Positions 1 to 7,426 of a DNA stretch of 23,794 bases are shown in pieces. Within the stretch, counting starts at the first letter, position 1; each line of letters opens with the position of its first letter. Source of the stretch: DASQEH01 sp035633755 (GTDB taxonomy: Bacteria; Actinomycetota; Actinomycetes; Propionibacteriales; Nocardioidaceae); the NCBI GenBank assembly GCA_035633755.1, contig DASQEH010000037.1, forward strand, positions 1 to 23,794. The letters are read 5' to 3'. The notes under the pieces were generated by a model, which was given only the letters and a program-made list of their open reading frames with translations, made no database searches and was not told the origin of the DNA. The translations under genes and the position numbers were made by a program.

Positions 1-1341
1 GAGAGCCCCAAAGGCGGATCGGCGACCGAGGCATCGACCGAGCTTTCGACGATGCCGACGACACGACCCCCGACCGGCTCGCCGCCATCGAGCCGTCAGG
101 AGGAGGCTTCGGACCAGCCACTGGTTCTCGCAGTGCATCACACGAGCCCTGCGCGTGAGCTGACACTGAAACGCGCACGCCGCATCGTCGCAGGGAACAC
201 CGGTGTGAGGATGGCTGCCGGCACGCCGAGGCGAGCTGTGCGGGCCGTTGTACGCAACCCGAACCTCGTCGCGGTCGTGCCCGCGGCTGCGATAGGACCG
301 CAGGTGCGGGCTTTGCGGGTCGGCGGCGTCAACCCGATGCGGCGCCCGGCCAGCTATCCGCTGCGTACGGTTGCCGCTGCTGCCCAGCAGCCGGTGGTCA
401 GTCTCGTCGCCGTGGGCGACATCATGCTCGGGCGGGGGGTGGCAGCGGCTGCCGGTGACTCGGCCGACCCCGCCCCTGCCCTGCGCCCCATGGCACCTCG
501 ACTGGCCGCGGCCGACATCACCATCGGCAATCTGGAGAACACGCTGTCGCAGTCCGGTGCGCCGCGCCAAGGTGATGACTCCTTCTCAGCAGATCCGGAC
601 GTCATCCCGTCGTTGAGGGCAGCCGGTTTCGATGCGCTGTCGCTCGCCAACAACCATGTCGGCGACTTCGGTGACCGAAGCCTCGTGCAGACCGTGCGCC
701 GGCTGCGTGCCGGGGGCATCTCGACGTTCGGGGCAGGTGCCACCGTGGCACAGGCCTGGGAGCCGGCCGTTGTCGAGCGCGAGGGCATCCGGTACGGCTT
801 CTTGGGCTTCAACGCGATCGGTGAGACGCCGAGTGTTCGGCAAGGCCAGCCGGGTGCGGTCTCAGTCGGCATGCCACCGCGTACCGGTCCTCTCGACGAG
901 GAGGCGCTGCGCCGATTCGAGCGGGCGGTACGACGTCTACACCGGCAGGTCGACGTGGTTGTGACAATGCCTCACTGGGGCACGCAGTACACCAACCGGC
1001 CAGAGCCCGTCCAGCGGCGCGTCGCAGGACGCCTGATCCGTGCGGGTGCCGACGCGGTTGTCGGCGGCCACCCTCACTGGTTGCAGGGCATGGAGATGGT
1101 CGAGGGTCGGTTGGTCGCCCACTCTTTAGGGAACTTCGTGTTCGACATGGACTTCATGCGCCAGACGATGGAGGGAGCCACGCTGGAGCTGACCTTCTGG
1201 GGCGGCGATCTCAAGGCGGTGGACCTGGTGCCCTACGTGATGGACGCCCGGTTCACCCCTCGCGTCGTGGCAGGAGCGCAGGCCGAGCGGGTGCTCGCGA
1301 CGCTCCGAGAAACCAGCGGACCGGCGTTCCGGGGGCGGTGA
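1..1341 (+). CDS. CapA-family metallophosphatase-fold protein, 5' partial
   Basis: CapA/PgsA (PGA_cap) proteins have a calcineurin-like phosphoesterase fold and are linked to poly-gamma-glutamate or other envelope polymers; the exact substrate here cannot be told. The metallophosphatase domain starts near base 400 with VGDIMLGRG, followed by NLENTLS, NNHVGDFG, PHWGTQY, GGHPHW and HSLGNFVFD, which supply the usual Asp/Asn/His metal ligands. The reading frame is open from base 1. The ATG at 52 has no Shine-Dalgarno, and the stretch before the phosphatase domain (LAVHHTSPARELTL, then RNPNLVAVVPAAAI, then VNPMRRPASYPLRT) resembles the periplasmic-binding-protein-like domain placed before CapA in some actinobacteria. 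I therefore infer that the true start and any signal peptide lie left of the window. It ends 15 nt from the convergent peptidase gene, with no room for separate terminators. Confidence 0.85.
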   Translation, partial: ESPKGGSATEASTELSTMPTTRPPTGSPPSSRQEEASDQPLVLAVHHTSPARELTLKRARRIVAGNTGVRMAAGTPRRAVRAVVRNPNLVAVVPAAAIGPQVRALRVGGVNPMRRPASYPLRTVAAAAQQPVVSLVAVGDIMLGRGVAAAAGDSADPAPALRPMAPRLAAADITIGNLENTLSQSGAPRQGDDSFSADPDVIPSLRAAGFDALSLANNHVGDFGDRSLVQTVRRLRAGGISTFGAGATVAQAWEPAVVEREGIRYGFLGFNAIGETPSVRQGQPGAVSVGMPPRTGPLDEEALRRFERAVRRLHRQVDVVVTMPHWGTQYTNRPEPVQRRVAGRLIRAGADAVVGGHPHWLQGMEMVEGRLVAHSLGNFVFDMDFMRQTMEGATLELTFWGGDLKAVDLVPYVMDARFTPRVVAGAQAERVLATLRETSGPAFRGR

Positions 1342-1356
1342 GGGGTGCCCACCGGA

Positions 1357-2376
1357 TCACTGCAGCCAAGCCCATACGACCGCGCCGACTCGTCCCAGTT
1401 GCGCCTGACCAACCACACCGGGGCGGTCGGCATCGGAGTGGTAGGCCGCGTAGCTGGTACTGCCGACTCGCGCCACCGTGACTCCTGCCTTTTCGAACGA
1501 CCAGTGGTCACTCGCGGTGTTGTCGCATGGATGCGCCGGCACCTCGATCCGTGCTGCCACCTCCAGCAACGACCGCTGGACGCGGTCTGGGGACAACGGC
1601 CCAGTGCATACCGGCACCGAATGGCCGACACCCACCCTGTCCAGCGAAACCATGGCAACTGTGGCCCGACGTCTCTGCGGTGTGAGCCGCCGGACGTGGT
1701 GCTGCGATCCGAAGTGGTGCATGTCGTCACTGGTGCCGCGGGGTTCTTCGGCTCCGAACGCGATCCAGACAACCGGTAGGCGCGGCGGTGAGGCGGCAGT
1801 GAGCCTGGCCAGCTCCAACAGCACCGCCACACCGCTGGCATTGTCCTCGGCCCCGGGTGACACCGCGACCGTGTCGAGGTGGGCGCCGAGGACGACGTGC
1901 GGCTTGGAGGGATCCAGGTCGGCTGGCTCGGCGATCACGTTGAACGACCGGCCTCCTTCCACCGGCACACCCCACGAGTCGCCGGGCGGCACCCGGAACG
2001 CAGCCCTGCGAACGTCGTACCCCAACGCGGCGAACCGCCGCTCGACGAGGCGTCCCGCTCGACGGTATGCGGGACCGGTCGCCAGCCGGGGTCCGATCTG
2101 ACCAGCCAGCTGACGAACGTCCGCCATCGCAGCGGCGGCGTCGAACCGGACAGGACGCTGCGGTGGCTGCGAGGCCGTCGGCGGGGACGGCGCCGTGCTT
2201 GTGGACGCCGACGCACTTGTCGCCGGCTCCGGAGTTGCGGACGCCGACGGGGATGTCCTTACTGAGGACGACGCCCGAATATTCGGTTGTGCGGCCGGCT
2301 CACTCGCGGTGCAGCCGACCAGCGCTGACGCCGCGGTCACCGCGGAGAGCCAGGCCGCCACCGACACTCGTCCCAC
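1357..2376 (-). CDS. M28-family zinc aminopeptidase-like lipoprotein
   Basis: A 339-aa secreted metallopeptidase of family M28 (aminopeptidase Y/Ap1 type), expected to release N-terminal residues from peptides outside the membrane. The N-terminus is a lipoprotein signal ending in lipobox ALVGC (Cys22), followed by a long Ser/Thr/Pro/Ala linker (about 25-75). The di-zinc site is complete: His166 (GAHLDT), Asp178 (EDNASG), the catalytic Glu pair 210-211 (GAEE), Asp246 (SLDRVG) and His313 (YHSDAD). The start is GTG at 2376. A TACTGT hexamer at 2384-2389 leaves only 7 nt before it and no Shine-Dalgarno is seen, so a leaderless transcript is likely. GTG at 2367 is an in-frame alternative that would still keep the lipobox. 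It lies 108 nt downstream of the regulator gene on the same strand but probably has its own promoter. Confidence 0.88.
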   Translation of the reverse strand: MGRVSVAAWLSAVTAASALVGCTASEPAAQPNIRASSSVRTSPSASATPEPATSASASTSTAPSPPTASQPPQRPVRFDAAAAMADVRQLAGQIGPRLATGPAYRRAGRLVERRFAALGYDVRRAAFRVPPGDSWGVPVEGGRSFNVIAEPADLDPSKPHVVLGAHLDTVAVSPGAEDNASGVAVLLELARLTAASPPRLPVVWIAFGAEEPRGTSDDMHHFGSQHHVRRLTPQRRRATVAMVSLDRVGVGHSVPVCTGPLSPDRVQRSLLEVAARIEVPAHPCDNTASDHWSFEKAGVTVARVGSTSYAAYHSDADRPGVVGQAQLGRVGAVVWAWLQ

Positions 2377-2484
2377 GCCATTGACAGTACCGAGCAGATC
2401 GCACCCTAGTCCGCCGGCTACGCGCTGGGCTTGCTTCGAGCATGCATGCCTTCAGAAAACGCAGCGGATCGCTCTCCATCGGCG

Positions 2485-3213
2485 CTAGGCCAACGCGAGG
2501 GAGTAACCGCGACCTCGAACGCGACGTACTTGCGCGACGCCTTCGAGTCGGTTCCGCAGACGCCCCGCGTGGACCGCGATGGTGTTGCTGGTGGGCCCTT
2601 CAGACCCACTGCGGCAAAGGGACGCTCTCAATTCCTCATCGGAGACGACGTCGGGCGCTCGATACATGAGAACGCGGAGTAGTTCGAACTCTCGCAGAGG
2701 CAGATCTGCTATCCGTTCGCCGTTCACCCGCACAATGTACGCACTTGCGTCGAGATCGATGGGACCGAACGACAAGCGGGCATGGTGGTCCAAGGCGTGG
2801 CTGAACCGTTGCAGTAGCTCCCAGACGTTGCTGGCGGCGTAGGGTTCACTGAGAACCGCACCCACCCCGGCGAGGACCAGCTCAGGGGCATCGGCAGCGT
2901 TTGAATCGTTCAGGGCTGCGATGACGAACGGCGAGCCGTGCTCGCGCACCTTGGATACGAACTCCGACGCGGGTATCCCCTCAGCGGCCGAGGAAACGAT
3001 AACGGCGTACGGCCTGACGCGCCCGTACTCGACCAGTCCGTCCAGCGTCGATGGGACCCACGTGACGTGAACGCCACGGGCGTTCATGAACGCCCGCGTC
3101 TGCACATCATCGCCCCGTGGATCGACGACAAGAAGGTGTGCGCCGGTCGCCTCGGTCCAGTAATCCGAGTGGGCGCGGACGGCGACCTGACGCTGCGGAG
3201 TGTCGTTGAGCAT
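2485..3213 (-). CDS. OmpR/PhoB-type winged-helix regulator with degenerate receiver domain
   Basis: A 242-aa two-domain regulator. Residues about 25-135 look like a receiver fold: HLLVVDPRGDD matches the beta1 acidic region, but the position expected to carry the phospho-Asp reads VIVSSA (Ser74-75), and the conserved Lys-Pro of the last strand is replaced by SEPY (Glu123-Pro124). Residues about 150-242 are a Trans_reg_C winged helix (LPLREFELLRVLM, then NTIAVHAGRLRNRLE, then RRVRGRGYSLA). I chose ATG 3213, with GAGG 5 nt upstream; upstream extension would run deep into pstB in an alien frame. It is codirectional with pstSCAB and starts 46 nt after pstB, the place where phoU often sits, so it is probably co-transcribed under phosphate control. 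Phosphorylation-independent regulation is inferred from the missing Asp. No cognate kinase is adjacent. Confidence 0.8.
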   Translation of the reverse strand: MLNDTPQRQVAVRAHSDYWTEATGAHLLVVDPRGDDVQTRAFMNARGVHVTWVPSTLDGLVEYGRVRPYAVIVSSAAEGIPASEFVSKVREHGSPFVIAALNDSNAADAPELVLAGVGAVLSEPYAASNVWELLQRFSHALDHHARLSFGPIDLDASAYIVRVNGERIADLPLREFELLRVLMYRAPDVVSDEELRASLCRSGSEGPTSNTIAVHAGRLRNRLEGVAQVRRVRGRGYSLALA

Positions 3214-3259
3214 CACGCCCTCTGGGGCCCCCCGAGTCGTGCGGGCATGGAGGCGTACC

Positions 3260-4153
3260 TCAGCCGAAACGGCCCGAGATGTAATCCTCGGTCCTCTTGT
3301 CGTGAGGGTTGGAGAATATGTTCGCAGTCTGGTTGAACTCGACGAGGAGCCCGGTCCGGTTGCCCGTCGTCTCGTCGGGCCGCGCGGTGAAGAATGCCGT
3401 GCGGTCAGAGACGCGCGCCGCCTGCTGCATGTTGTGGGTGACGATGATGATGGTGTAGTCCGAGCGCATCTCGAGCATGAGGTCCTCGATTCGCGCGGTC
3501 GCGATCGGGTCCAGCGCCGAGCACGGCTCATCCATCAAGATCACATCGGGCTTGGTTGCGATGGTGCGGGCAATGCAGAGGCGCTGTTGCTGGCCACCGG
3601 ATAGACCGTACGCAGAGTCCTTGAGCTTGTCCTTGACTTCGTCCCAAAGCGCGGCGCCGTTCAGTGCACCTTCGACAAGATCGTCCATGTTGTCGACCTT
3701 CATACCGGTCACGCGCGGGCCATAAGCAATGTTGTCGTAGATCGACTTGGGGAAGGGGTTCGGCTTTTGGAAGACCATGCCTATGCGAGTGCGTACGGCG
3801 ATCGGGTCGACGTTGCGCGCATAGATGTTCTGTCCGTGGTAGTTGACTTCCCCTTCGACCCGGGCGCTGGGCACGAGGTCGTTCATCCTGTTCAAGCACC
3901 TCAGCACGGTGGACTTGCCGCAACCGGACGGCCCGATGAGGGCGGTGATCTCGTGACGGCCGAACGCCAGGTTCACGTCGTGCACGGCGTGGAAGGCACC
4001 GTAGTAGACGTTGAGCTCGTGTGCTTCCATGACGGGCTCGGGTGGCGCCTCGTCAGGCCTGTGGTGGCCAGCCTGGTGGCGGACGTTCGCCATTGGCTCG
4101 ACCTCGACGCGGTCAGGCACGCGAGTTGTCGCGGTGGCGGGGTGGCTGGACAT
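3260..4153 (-). CDS. pstB: Phosphate ABC transporter ATP-binding protein PstB
   Basis: The cytoplasmic ATPase that powers high-affinity phosphate import through PstC-PstA. All ABC motifs are visible in this 297-aa protein: Walker A GPSGCGKST (74-82), Q-loop near VFQKPNPFP, signature LSGGQQQRL (from 184), Walker B VILMDEP (204-210) and the switch His240 in THNMQQ. The SIYDNIAYGPR stretch is typical of PstB. About 40 residues precede the usual start (MEAHELNVYYG). The upstream ATG at 4153 is favoured because GAGGAG lies about 8 nt before it, but ATG codons for residues 21 and 42 remain possible. It follows pstA by 12 nt and is the fourth gene of the pst operon. No phoU follows it. Confidence 0.97.
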   Translation of the reverse strand: MSSHPATATTRVPDRVEVEPMANVRHQAGHHRPDEAPPEPVMEAHELNVYYGAFHAVHDVNLAFGRHEITALIGPSGCGKSTVLRCLNRMNDLVPSARVEGEVNYHGQNIYARNVDPIAVRTRIGMVFQKPNPFPKSIYDNIAYGPRVTGMKVDNMDDLVEGALNGAALWDEVKDKLKDSAYGLSGGQQQRLCIARTIATKPDVILMDEPCSALDPIATARIEDLMLEMRSDYTIIIVTHNMQQAARVSDRTAFFTARPDETTGNRTGLLVEFNQTANIFSNPHDKRTEDYISGRFG

Positions 4154-4165
4154 GTGGGTGACTCC

Positions 4166-5074
4166 TCACCATGATCGCTGAAACTTGTTGCGGATATAAA
4201 TGGCCGCGGCATTGAGACCGAGGATCATCACCAGCAGCACGATGATCGCCGCAGATGCTGCCGTCTGGAAGTCCTCTTGGGATTGCGAGGTCAACGAGAA
4301 GATCTGCATCGGCAAAGCGGTGATCGAACTCAGCACACCTGTGGGGTCGAACCGCACGGAACCGGCGAGTCCTACCACGACCAGTGGTGCGGCCTCGCCG
4401 ATGGCGCGAGAGAGCCCAAGGATGGTCCCCGTGGCGATGCCGGGGATGGCGGAGGGAAGGGTCTGGCGCCACGTCGTCTGCCACACCGTCGCGCCGAGTG
4501 CAAGGGAGCCTTCGCGGATCTCTCGGGGCACTGCGCGAACGGCTTCCCGAGTGGTGATGATGATGACAGGAAGGATCAGGAGCGCCAGGGCCGTGGCGCC
4601 GCCCAGGACTGTACCGCTGTCGGAGAAGCCGGCCAGCGCCATGACGGCCACAGCGAGCAGTCCGTAGACGATCGAGGGAACGGCTGCAAGGTTCTGCAGG
4701 TTGAGCTCGATCAACCGGTTCCACCAGCGATCGGTATCGGCGAACTCCTCGAGGTAGAGGGCCGCCGCGATGCCCAGGGGCACGGCGAACAGGGCGGTGA
4801 ACAGCATGAGCCATGCGCTGCCGAGGATGCCTGCCCGGAAACCGGTGGTCTCCGGAAGGACGCGTGAGCCGTACTCGGTGATGAGCGCGCTGTCGAAGCG
4901 GGGGGCTCCCTGAATGGCAGTGTCGATGAGCAGGACGAGAAGTACGACCACGCCAAAGAACAGGGAGAACCACAGGAGGGCGAGAAAGATGAGCGACGCG
5001 GGACGACGGTCCTTGGGTCGGCCAGTCGTGAGCGACTGGGTGACCTCGCGCGCGGTCGTGGTGGCAACGCTCAT
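4166..5074 (-). CDS. pstA: Phosphate ABC transporter permease PstA
   Basis: One of the two inner-membrane permease subunits of the PstSCAB phosphate importer, 302 aa. It shows a hydrophilic N-terminus, about six membrane segments (first around residues 28-50) and a BPD-type permease EAA loop (LGLSRAIGEAAPLV) that docks on PstB. NLAAVPSIVYG and PREIREGSLALGAT are typical PstA/PstC sequence. The start codon overlaps the pstC stop in a TGATG arrangement at 5072-5076, so the two permeases are translationally coupled and probably made in equal amounts. The order S-C-A-B is the classic one. Confidence 0.96.
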   Translation of the reverse strand: MSVATTTAREVTQSLTTGRPKDRRPASLIFLALLWFSLFFGVVVLLVLLIDTAIQGAPRFDSALITEYGSRVLPETTGFRAGILGSAWLMLFTALFAVPLGIAAALYLEEFADTDRWWNRLIELNLQNLAAVPSIVYGLLAVAVMALAGFSDSGTVLGGATALALLILPVIIITTREAVRAVPREIREGSLALGATVWQTTWRQTLPSAIPGIATGTILGLSRAIGEAAPLVVVGLAGSVRFDPTGVLSSITALPMQIFSLTSQSQEDFQTAASAAIIVLLVMILGLNAAAIYIRNKFQRSW

Positions 5075-6003
5075 CAGTAGACCTGCCTGAATCGTCGCAC
5101 GAGGACGATACTCACGATGTTGACCACCAAAGTGATCAGGAAGAGCGTCATTCCCACCGCGAACAGCGTGTTGTACGACGTTGATCCGACGGGATTCTCA
5201 CCTTGGGCGGTCGTGGCGATGAAGCCCGTCATGGTTTGCATCCCTTCTCGGGGGTCGAGGCTGAGGTTCTTCTGTGCACCAGCGGCCAGCGCGACGATCA
5301 TCGTCTCGCCGATCGCACGAGACATGCCCAGTACTATCGCGGCCCCTATTCCTGACAGTGCGGCGGGAAACACGACCCGGAGGGTCGTCTGCATGCGGTT
5401 CGCGCCCATGGCGAGCGACCCCTGGCGCATGGACTGCGGGACTGCTGACAAGGCGTCTTCCGCTAATGAGGCAATCGTCGGGATCACCATGACGCCCAAG
5501 ACGAGGCCCGCCGAGAGCGCGTTGGTGAAGTTGACCTCTAAGGACAAGATGTCCTGCAGCAGTGTCGGGGTGACGAAAGTAAGAGCGAAGAAGCCATAGA
5601 CCACCGACGGGATCCCCGCCAGCAGCTCCACCGTGGGCTTGAGCACTTTGCGGGCTTTGCGCGACGCGTACTCCGAGAGGTACATGGCCGCTCCGAGACC
5701 AAGAGGAACTGCGACCAACAGCGCGATCGCCGTGGTCATCAGCGTGCCCCCGATCAGTGGCAGCACACCATACTGCGCGTCATCGGAGAAGAAGGTTCCG
5801 AACGGTACCTCTTCGAAGAAGCCGATCACCGGTCGAGCCAACGCGATGAAGATTCCGATGGTGATGGCTACGGATAGGAATGCCGAGACCATGAGGACTG
5901 CGCGGATGACCGTCTCAGCTGGACGGGCTTTGCGGCTGAGGTCTGCGGCCGGTGGGCCCGTCCTTCCGGACGGACCCACCGCGCTTGCAGAGGTCGAGTT
6001 CAT
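5074..6003 (-). CDS. pstC: Phosphate ABC transporter permease PstC
   Basis: The second permease subunit of the phosphate importer, 309 aa. A cytoplasmic N-terminus of about 30 residues is followed by roughly six membrane helices. Typical family segments are LLAGIPSVVYGFFAL, SMRQGSLAMGANRMQTTLRVVFPAAL and the EAA loop GMSRAIGETMIVALAAG. Its ATG at 6003 follows the pstS stop by 18 nt; only a weak Shine-Dalgarno is seen, consistent with coupling to pstS translation. Its stop overlaps the pstA start. It assembles with PstA as the membrane channel that accepts phosphate from lipoprotein PstS. Confidence 0.96.
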   Translation of the reverse strand: MNSTSASAVGPSGRTGPPAADLSRKARPAETVIRAVLMVSAFLSVAITIGIFIALARPVIGFFEEVPFGTFFSDDAQYGVLPLIGGTLMTTAIALLVAVPLGLGAAMYLSEYASRKARKVLKPTVELLAGIPSVVYGFFALTFVTPTLLQDILSLEVNFTNALSAGLVLGVMVIPTIASLAEDALSAVPQSMRQGSLAMGANRMQTTLRVVFPAALSGIGAAIVLGMSRAIGETMIVALAAGAQKNLSLDPREGMQTMTGFIATTAQGENPVGSTSYNTLFAVGMTLFLITLVVNIVSIVLVRRFRQVY

Positions 6004-6021
6004 GGTGAGGAGTCGCTCAGC

Positions 6022-6996
6022 TCAGATGGTTCCGAGACGCGACTTGGTCTCCGAGTAGAGCTCTTCGCTCAGCGGGATGAACTCGCTGACCTCGGCGATG
6101 TTGGTGAGGTTGTCGACGTAGAAGTCGACGTACTCCTTCACAGCGGGGTTGTCGGCGTAGGAGGAGTTCTTCACGTAGATGAACAGCGGGCGCGAGAGCG
6201 GGGTGTACTCACCGGCCTGTGCCGTTTCCGGTGAAGGCTCGACGCAGCCATTGCCGTCGTCGACGGAGAGCGCCTTCAGGGAGTCGGAATTCTCCTGGTA
6301 GTAGCTGTACCCGAAGTAGCCAGTGGCTCCTTCGGTGCCGGCGACGCCCTGGACGAGCACGTTGTCATCCTCGGAGGCTTCGTAGTCGTCGCGCGTGGTC
6401 TCGGACTCCTCGCCGATGACATCTGCAGCCATGTAGTCGTACGTACCCGAGTCGGTGCCAGGTCCGAAGAGCGCGATCTCCTGGTCAGGGAAGCTGGGGT
6501 CGAGGTCTTGCCAGTTGGTCACCTTCGAGCCCGGTTCCCAGAGCTGGATGACTTGGTCGGTGGTGAGGCAGTCGACCTCGAGGTCAGGGTGCACAACGAG
6601 AGTGAGGGCGTCTGTGGCGACCTGCAGCTCGGTGTACTCGATGCCTTCCTTCTTGCAGATGGCGGCCTCTTCCTTCTCGATGGGCCGCGAGGCGTCGGAG
6701 ATGTCAGTCTCGCCGGCGCAGAACTTCTCGAAGCCTCCACCGGTTCCGGACTCGGAGACTGAAACCTGGATGTCCGGGTTCTCCTCGTTGAGCAACTCGC
6801 CGGCGGCATCGCTCATAGGGAAGACCGTAGAGGAACCGTCGATCTTGACGCTTCCGCTCGCACCGCCAGATGCCGCGTCTCCTTCGCCGGAGCTATCAGC
6901 GGTGCCTGCGTCGGCGCCACCACAGGCTGAGAGGGCTAGGGTGAGTACTGCGACGGCGGGCAGCGCTGCCAGGCGGATGGAAGAAGTGCTTTTCAC
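6022..6996 (-). CDS. pstS: Phosphate-binding lipoprotein PstS
   Basis: The extracytoplasmic phosphate receptor of the Pst importer, 324 aa. The start is GTG at 6996, with an excellent GAGGAG about 7 nt upstream; further upstream sequence in frame has no signal peptide and runs through the promoter. The N-terminus is a lipoprotein signal with lipobox LSAC (Cys25), then a Ser/Gly/Asp linker. Phosphate-binding signatures are visible: IDGSSTVFP, the SGTGGGFEKFCAGETDISDASRPI stretch (near residues 80-105) and GPGTDSGTYDYM. The mature protein is markedly acidic. It heads the pstSCAB operon and has a PHO-box-like repeat 72-93 nt upstream of the start, so induction by phosphate starvation is expected. 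Confidence 0.97.
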   Translation of the reverse strand: MKSTSSIRLAALPAVAVLTLALSACGGADAGTADSSGEGDAASGGASGSVKIDGSSTVFPMSDAAGELLNEENPDIQVSVSESGTGGGFEKFCAGETDISDASRPIEKEEAAICKKEGIEYTELQVATDALTLVVHPDLEVDCLTTDQVIQLWEPGSKVTNWQDLDPSFPDQEIALFGPGTDSGTYDYMAADVIGEESETTRDDYEASEDDNVLVQGVAGTEGATGYFGYSYYQENSDSLKALSVDDGNGCVEPSPETAQAGEYTPLSRPLFIYVKNSSYADNPAVKEYVDFYVDNLTNIAEVSEFIPLSEELYSETKSRLGTI

Positions 6997-7067
6997 TGAG
7001 TAACTCCTCGTGACTTCGGTCGATGACACCTGGAACGGTAGGCATCGGAGGTGACGGCGAGCCACGC

Positions 7068-7089
7068 AATTCCTGAACGGAACGTGAAC
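7068..7089 (-). promoter_or_regulatory. PHO-box-like direct repeat upstream of pstS
   Basis: Reading the minus strand, two adjacent 11-nt units, GTTCACGTTCC (7089-7079) and GTTCAGGAATT (7078-7068), share GTTCA in exact 11-bp phase. This is the architecture of actinobacterial PHO boxes bound by the response regulator PhoP (consensus starting GTTCACC). The site lies 72-93 nt before the pstS GTG. A possible -10 (TACCGT, 7040-7035) lies downstream, but its spacing is longer than usual, so the exact promoter is unsure. The repeat is seen directly; PhoP binding is inferred. Confidence 0.75.
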
Positions 7090-7238
7090 AGGTCTGGAGC
7101 AGCGTGCATCGCCGGACACGTCGTGCAAGCGCGAGGGCAGGTGATTTCGCGCGGACCAACGTTCGTCCGACGCCTTACAACGCAACCCGTGCAGGGGACC
7201 AGCGCAGCGGCCAGCGCGTCACGAGAACGTTGCGTGCG

Positions 7239-7267
7239 ACGAGACCCTTGGTGAACAGATGCGAACT
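7239..7267 (+). repeat. 29-bp inverted repeat, left copy
   Basis: This stretch, beginning ACGAGAC and ending TGCGAACT, recurs in inverted orientation at 9018-9046 with 27 of 29 bases identical; the two differences are both transitions. Weaker similarity continues inward for about 11 bp (7268-7278). The pair faces inward and bounds a 1.75-kb segment. Terminal inverted repeats of a non-autonomous element, or two members of a dispersed repeat family, would both fit. No transposase or clear target duplication is visible. Confidence 0.8.
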
Positions 7268-7402
7268 TCGCTCCGCCTCGATCACGGGTGATGTCGGGTC
7301 TGCGGAAGCCTCCTTTGGGGTGCCTCGACCGAGAGGGAGCGACCGGCGCGGCTTGAACTGCTGACTCCCCATGAACTCTTATGCCGGTGCCGTCGGAGCG
7401 GG

Positions 7403-7426
7403 GTGAAGGTGGGCCGGACCCTTCAC
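7403..7426 (-). terminator. Possible hairpin terminator of the GH16-like gene
   Basis: GTGAAGG (7403-7409) and CCTTCAC (7420-7426) can pair as a 7-bp stem with a 10-nt loop. The stem overlaps the stop codon at 7423-7425 of the GH16-like gene. There is no U-tract, so this is a weak call. Confidence 0.3.

Larger units (their letters stand above)
6997..7422. other. Intergenic region between pstS and the GH16-like gene
   Basis: No convincing gene is seen in these 426 nt. The pstS-proximal part holds the pstS Shine-Dalgarno and the PHO-box-like repeat. The distal part holds the left copy of the 29-bp inverted repeat (7239-7267) and a hairpin at the end of the GH16-like gene. Reading frames crossing the region are rich in Arg/Ser and lack coding character. 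Confidence 0.6.

Noticed and set aside
3214..3531. Upstream in-frame extension of the degenerate-receiver regulator (to 348 aa)
   Set aside because: It overlaps pstB in another frame, is Arg/Ser-rich, and ATG 3213 has a Shine-Dalgarno.
6997..7185. Upstream in-frame extension of pstS (to 387 aa)
   Set aside because: It covers the PHO box and Shine-Dalgarno and would bury the lipoprotein signal 63 residues inside.
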